A DNA stretch of 64,000 bases, taken from NCBI GenBank assembly GCA_944324085.1, contig CALUUX010000002.1, forward strand, positions 1 to 64,000, given 5' to 3'. Position 1 is the stretch's first letter. The number at the start of each line of letters is the position of its first letter. This document shows, one piece after another, positions 63,642 to 64,000 of the stretch. Made by a program: the position numbers and the translations under genes. This DNA comes from an uncultured Mailhella sp. (GTDB lineage: Bacteria; Desulfobacterota; Desulfovibrionia; Desulfovibrionales; Desulfovibrionaceae). Below the pieces are notes generated by a model that was not told the DNA's origin, did no database searches, and worked only from the letters and a program-made list of their open reading frames with translations.

Positions 63642-64000
63642 CTACGACCGTTTCACAAGGCGTCCGCAAGAAGGCGACGGGAGGGGACTATGCTTCCGGA
63701 TGTACGAGACGGTAACGTCAAGCACCGTAGGATCAGGGGCAAAAACGACTTTTCCCGCTTCCAGCATGGCGTAGCCGTCTCCGCCGCGGGCAAGGTAATC
63801 GGCAAGCGCGACGACGTAACGGGCCTCGGGATCGACAGGGACGGCGTTTCCTTTTTCGCCCACGATTTCCGCCTTCAGAACGCGTCGGCCCACAGGGCGG
63901 GAAACGTCAACTTCGTAGCGCAAACCGGCGACTTGCAGAAGCTGAGGGCCGTTTCCCCGCGCCCCGGCCACGCCGTGCTCCAGCGCGGCCAACAGCTGTT
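63642..64000 (-). CDS. 5'-nucleotidase/UshA-like C-terminal domain (partial)
   Basis: The last 118 or so residues of a minus-strand gene whose start lies beyond the window edge. The sequence LLQVAGLRYEVDVSRPVGRRV and YVVALADYLARGGDGYAML match the C-terminal substrate-binding domain of bifunctional UDP-sugar hydrolase/5'-nucleotidases, which dephosphorylate nucleotides in the periplasm. The N-terminal metallophosphatase domain is not visible. The frame is open through 64000, so an internal TTG at 63992 is not the true start. It ends TAG at 63642. Confidence 0.8.
   Translation of the reverse strand, partial: QLLAALEHGVAGARGNGPQLLQVAGLRYEVDVSRPVGRRVLKAEIVGEKGNAVPVDPEARYVVALADYLARGGDGYAMLEAGKVVFAPDPTVLDVTVSYIRKHSPLPSPSCGRLVKRS

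Noticed and set aside
1-64000. CRISPR arrays, prophage, insertion sequences and integrases
   Set aside because: No regularly spaced direct repeats and no cas, transposase, integrase or phage structural motifs were seen. The only tandem copies are the two preQ1-like motifs.

Overview
The window is a GC-rich bacterial chromosome segment carrying about 50 genes. It most likely comes from a sulfate- or sulfite-reducing member of the Desulfovibrionaceae (the Desulfovibrio/Bilophila/Mailhella group). This is an inference from gene content: a Tat-exported [NiFeSe]-type hydrogenase, an [FeFe] hydrogenase paired with a GltD-like subunit, a perR-rubrerythrin oxygen-defence operon, and a glycine cleavage operon with split P-protein. 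No rRNA, phage or insertion sequence was found, and one tRNA (CAU anticodon) is present.

Layout. 1-8.3 kb: the end of an OmpH/Skp-like lipoprotein, chorismate mutase, a convergent DHH phosphoesterase/polyprenyl synthase pair, then DUF2065-glmU, hisD, purC and fabI. 8.3-16.2 kb: a probable 32-residue membrane peptide with its own promoter and terminator, an LpoA-like lipoprotein, gatCA, a hairpin-rich inverted-repeat region, a class V aminotransferase with malic enzyme, and a GNAT protein. 16.2-25.8 kb: NhaC antiporter, tRNA, perR-rbr, hydrogenase hysBA, an MFS exporter and a DegP/HtrA protease. 25.8-33.4 kb: FmdB-like protein, tilS, the queuosine operon yhhQ-queC-queF behind two abutting preQ1-I-like motifs, a dicarboxylate/amino-acid symporter, tlyA and a heptosyltransferase-like gene. 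33.5-44.5 kb: a large membrane-anchored unknown, a TtuA-like thiolase, a Pro/Gly-rich lipoprotein, an AbrB-type membrane protein, the [FeFe] hydrogenase pair, and an exported protein whose frame crosses an in-frame UGA. 44.8-51.5 kb: an XRE regulator, a gene-poor stretch, a GGDEF protein, an MsbA-like ABC exporter and glmS. 51.6-64 kb: a glycine riboswitch with gcvT-gcvH-gcvPA-gcvPB, then purF-like, purM and long purL, and the end of a 5'-nucleotidase.

Main points. (1) The hydrogenase large subunit does not end at the UGA at 22566-22568. Reading it as selenocysteine restores the C-terminal U-x-x-C-x-x-H motif and maturation tail, and a hairpin with a GUC loop lies at the right distance. (2) A second gene (43029-44492) shows the same logic: the UGA at 44169-44171 sits in a UASC motif, the same frame stays open for 106 more codons, no independent start site serves that extension, and the only terminator follows the final TAA. 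No family was recognised and no convincing SECIS was seen, so this is a candidate new selenoprotein, not an established one. (3) Two abutting 33-nt motifs just before yhhQ fit tandem preQ1-I riboswitches. (4) The PurF-like protein lacks the N-terminal catalytic cysteine.

The genes combine hydrogen metabolism, one-carbon/purine supply (glycine cleavage feeding folate-dependent purine synthesis), tRNA modification (TilS, QueC/QueF, TtuA-like) and envelope biogenesis (GlmU, GlmS, MsbA-like, heptosyltransferase, LpoA-like, polyprenyl synthase).
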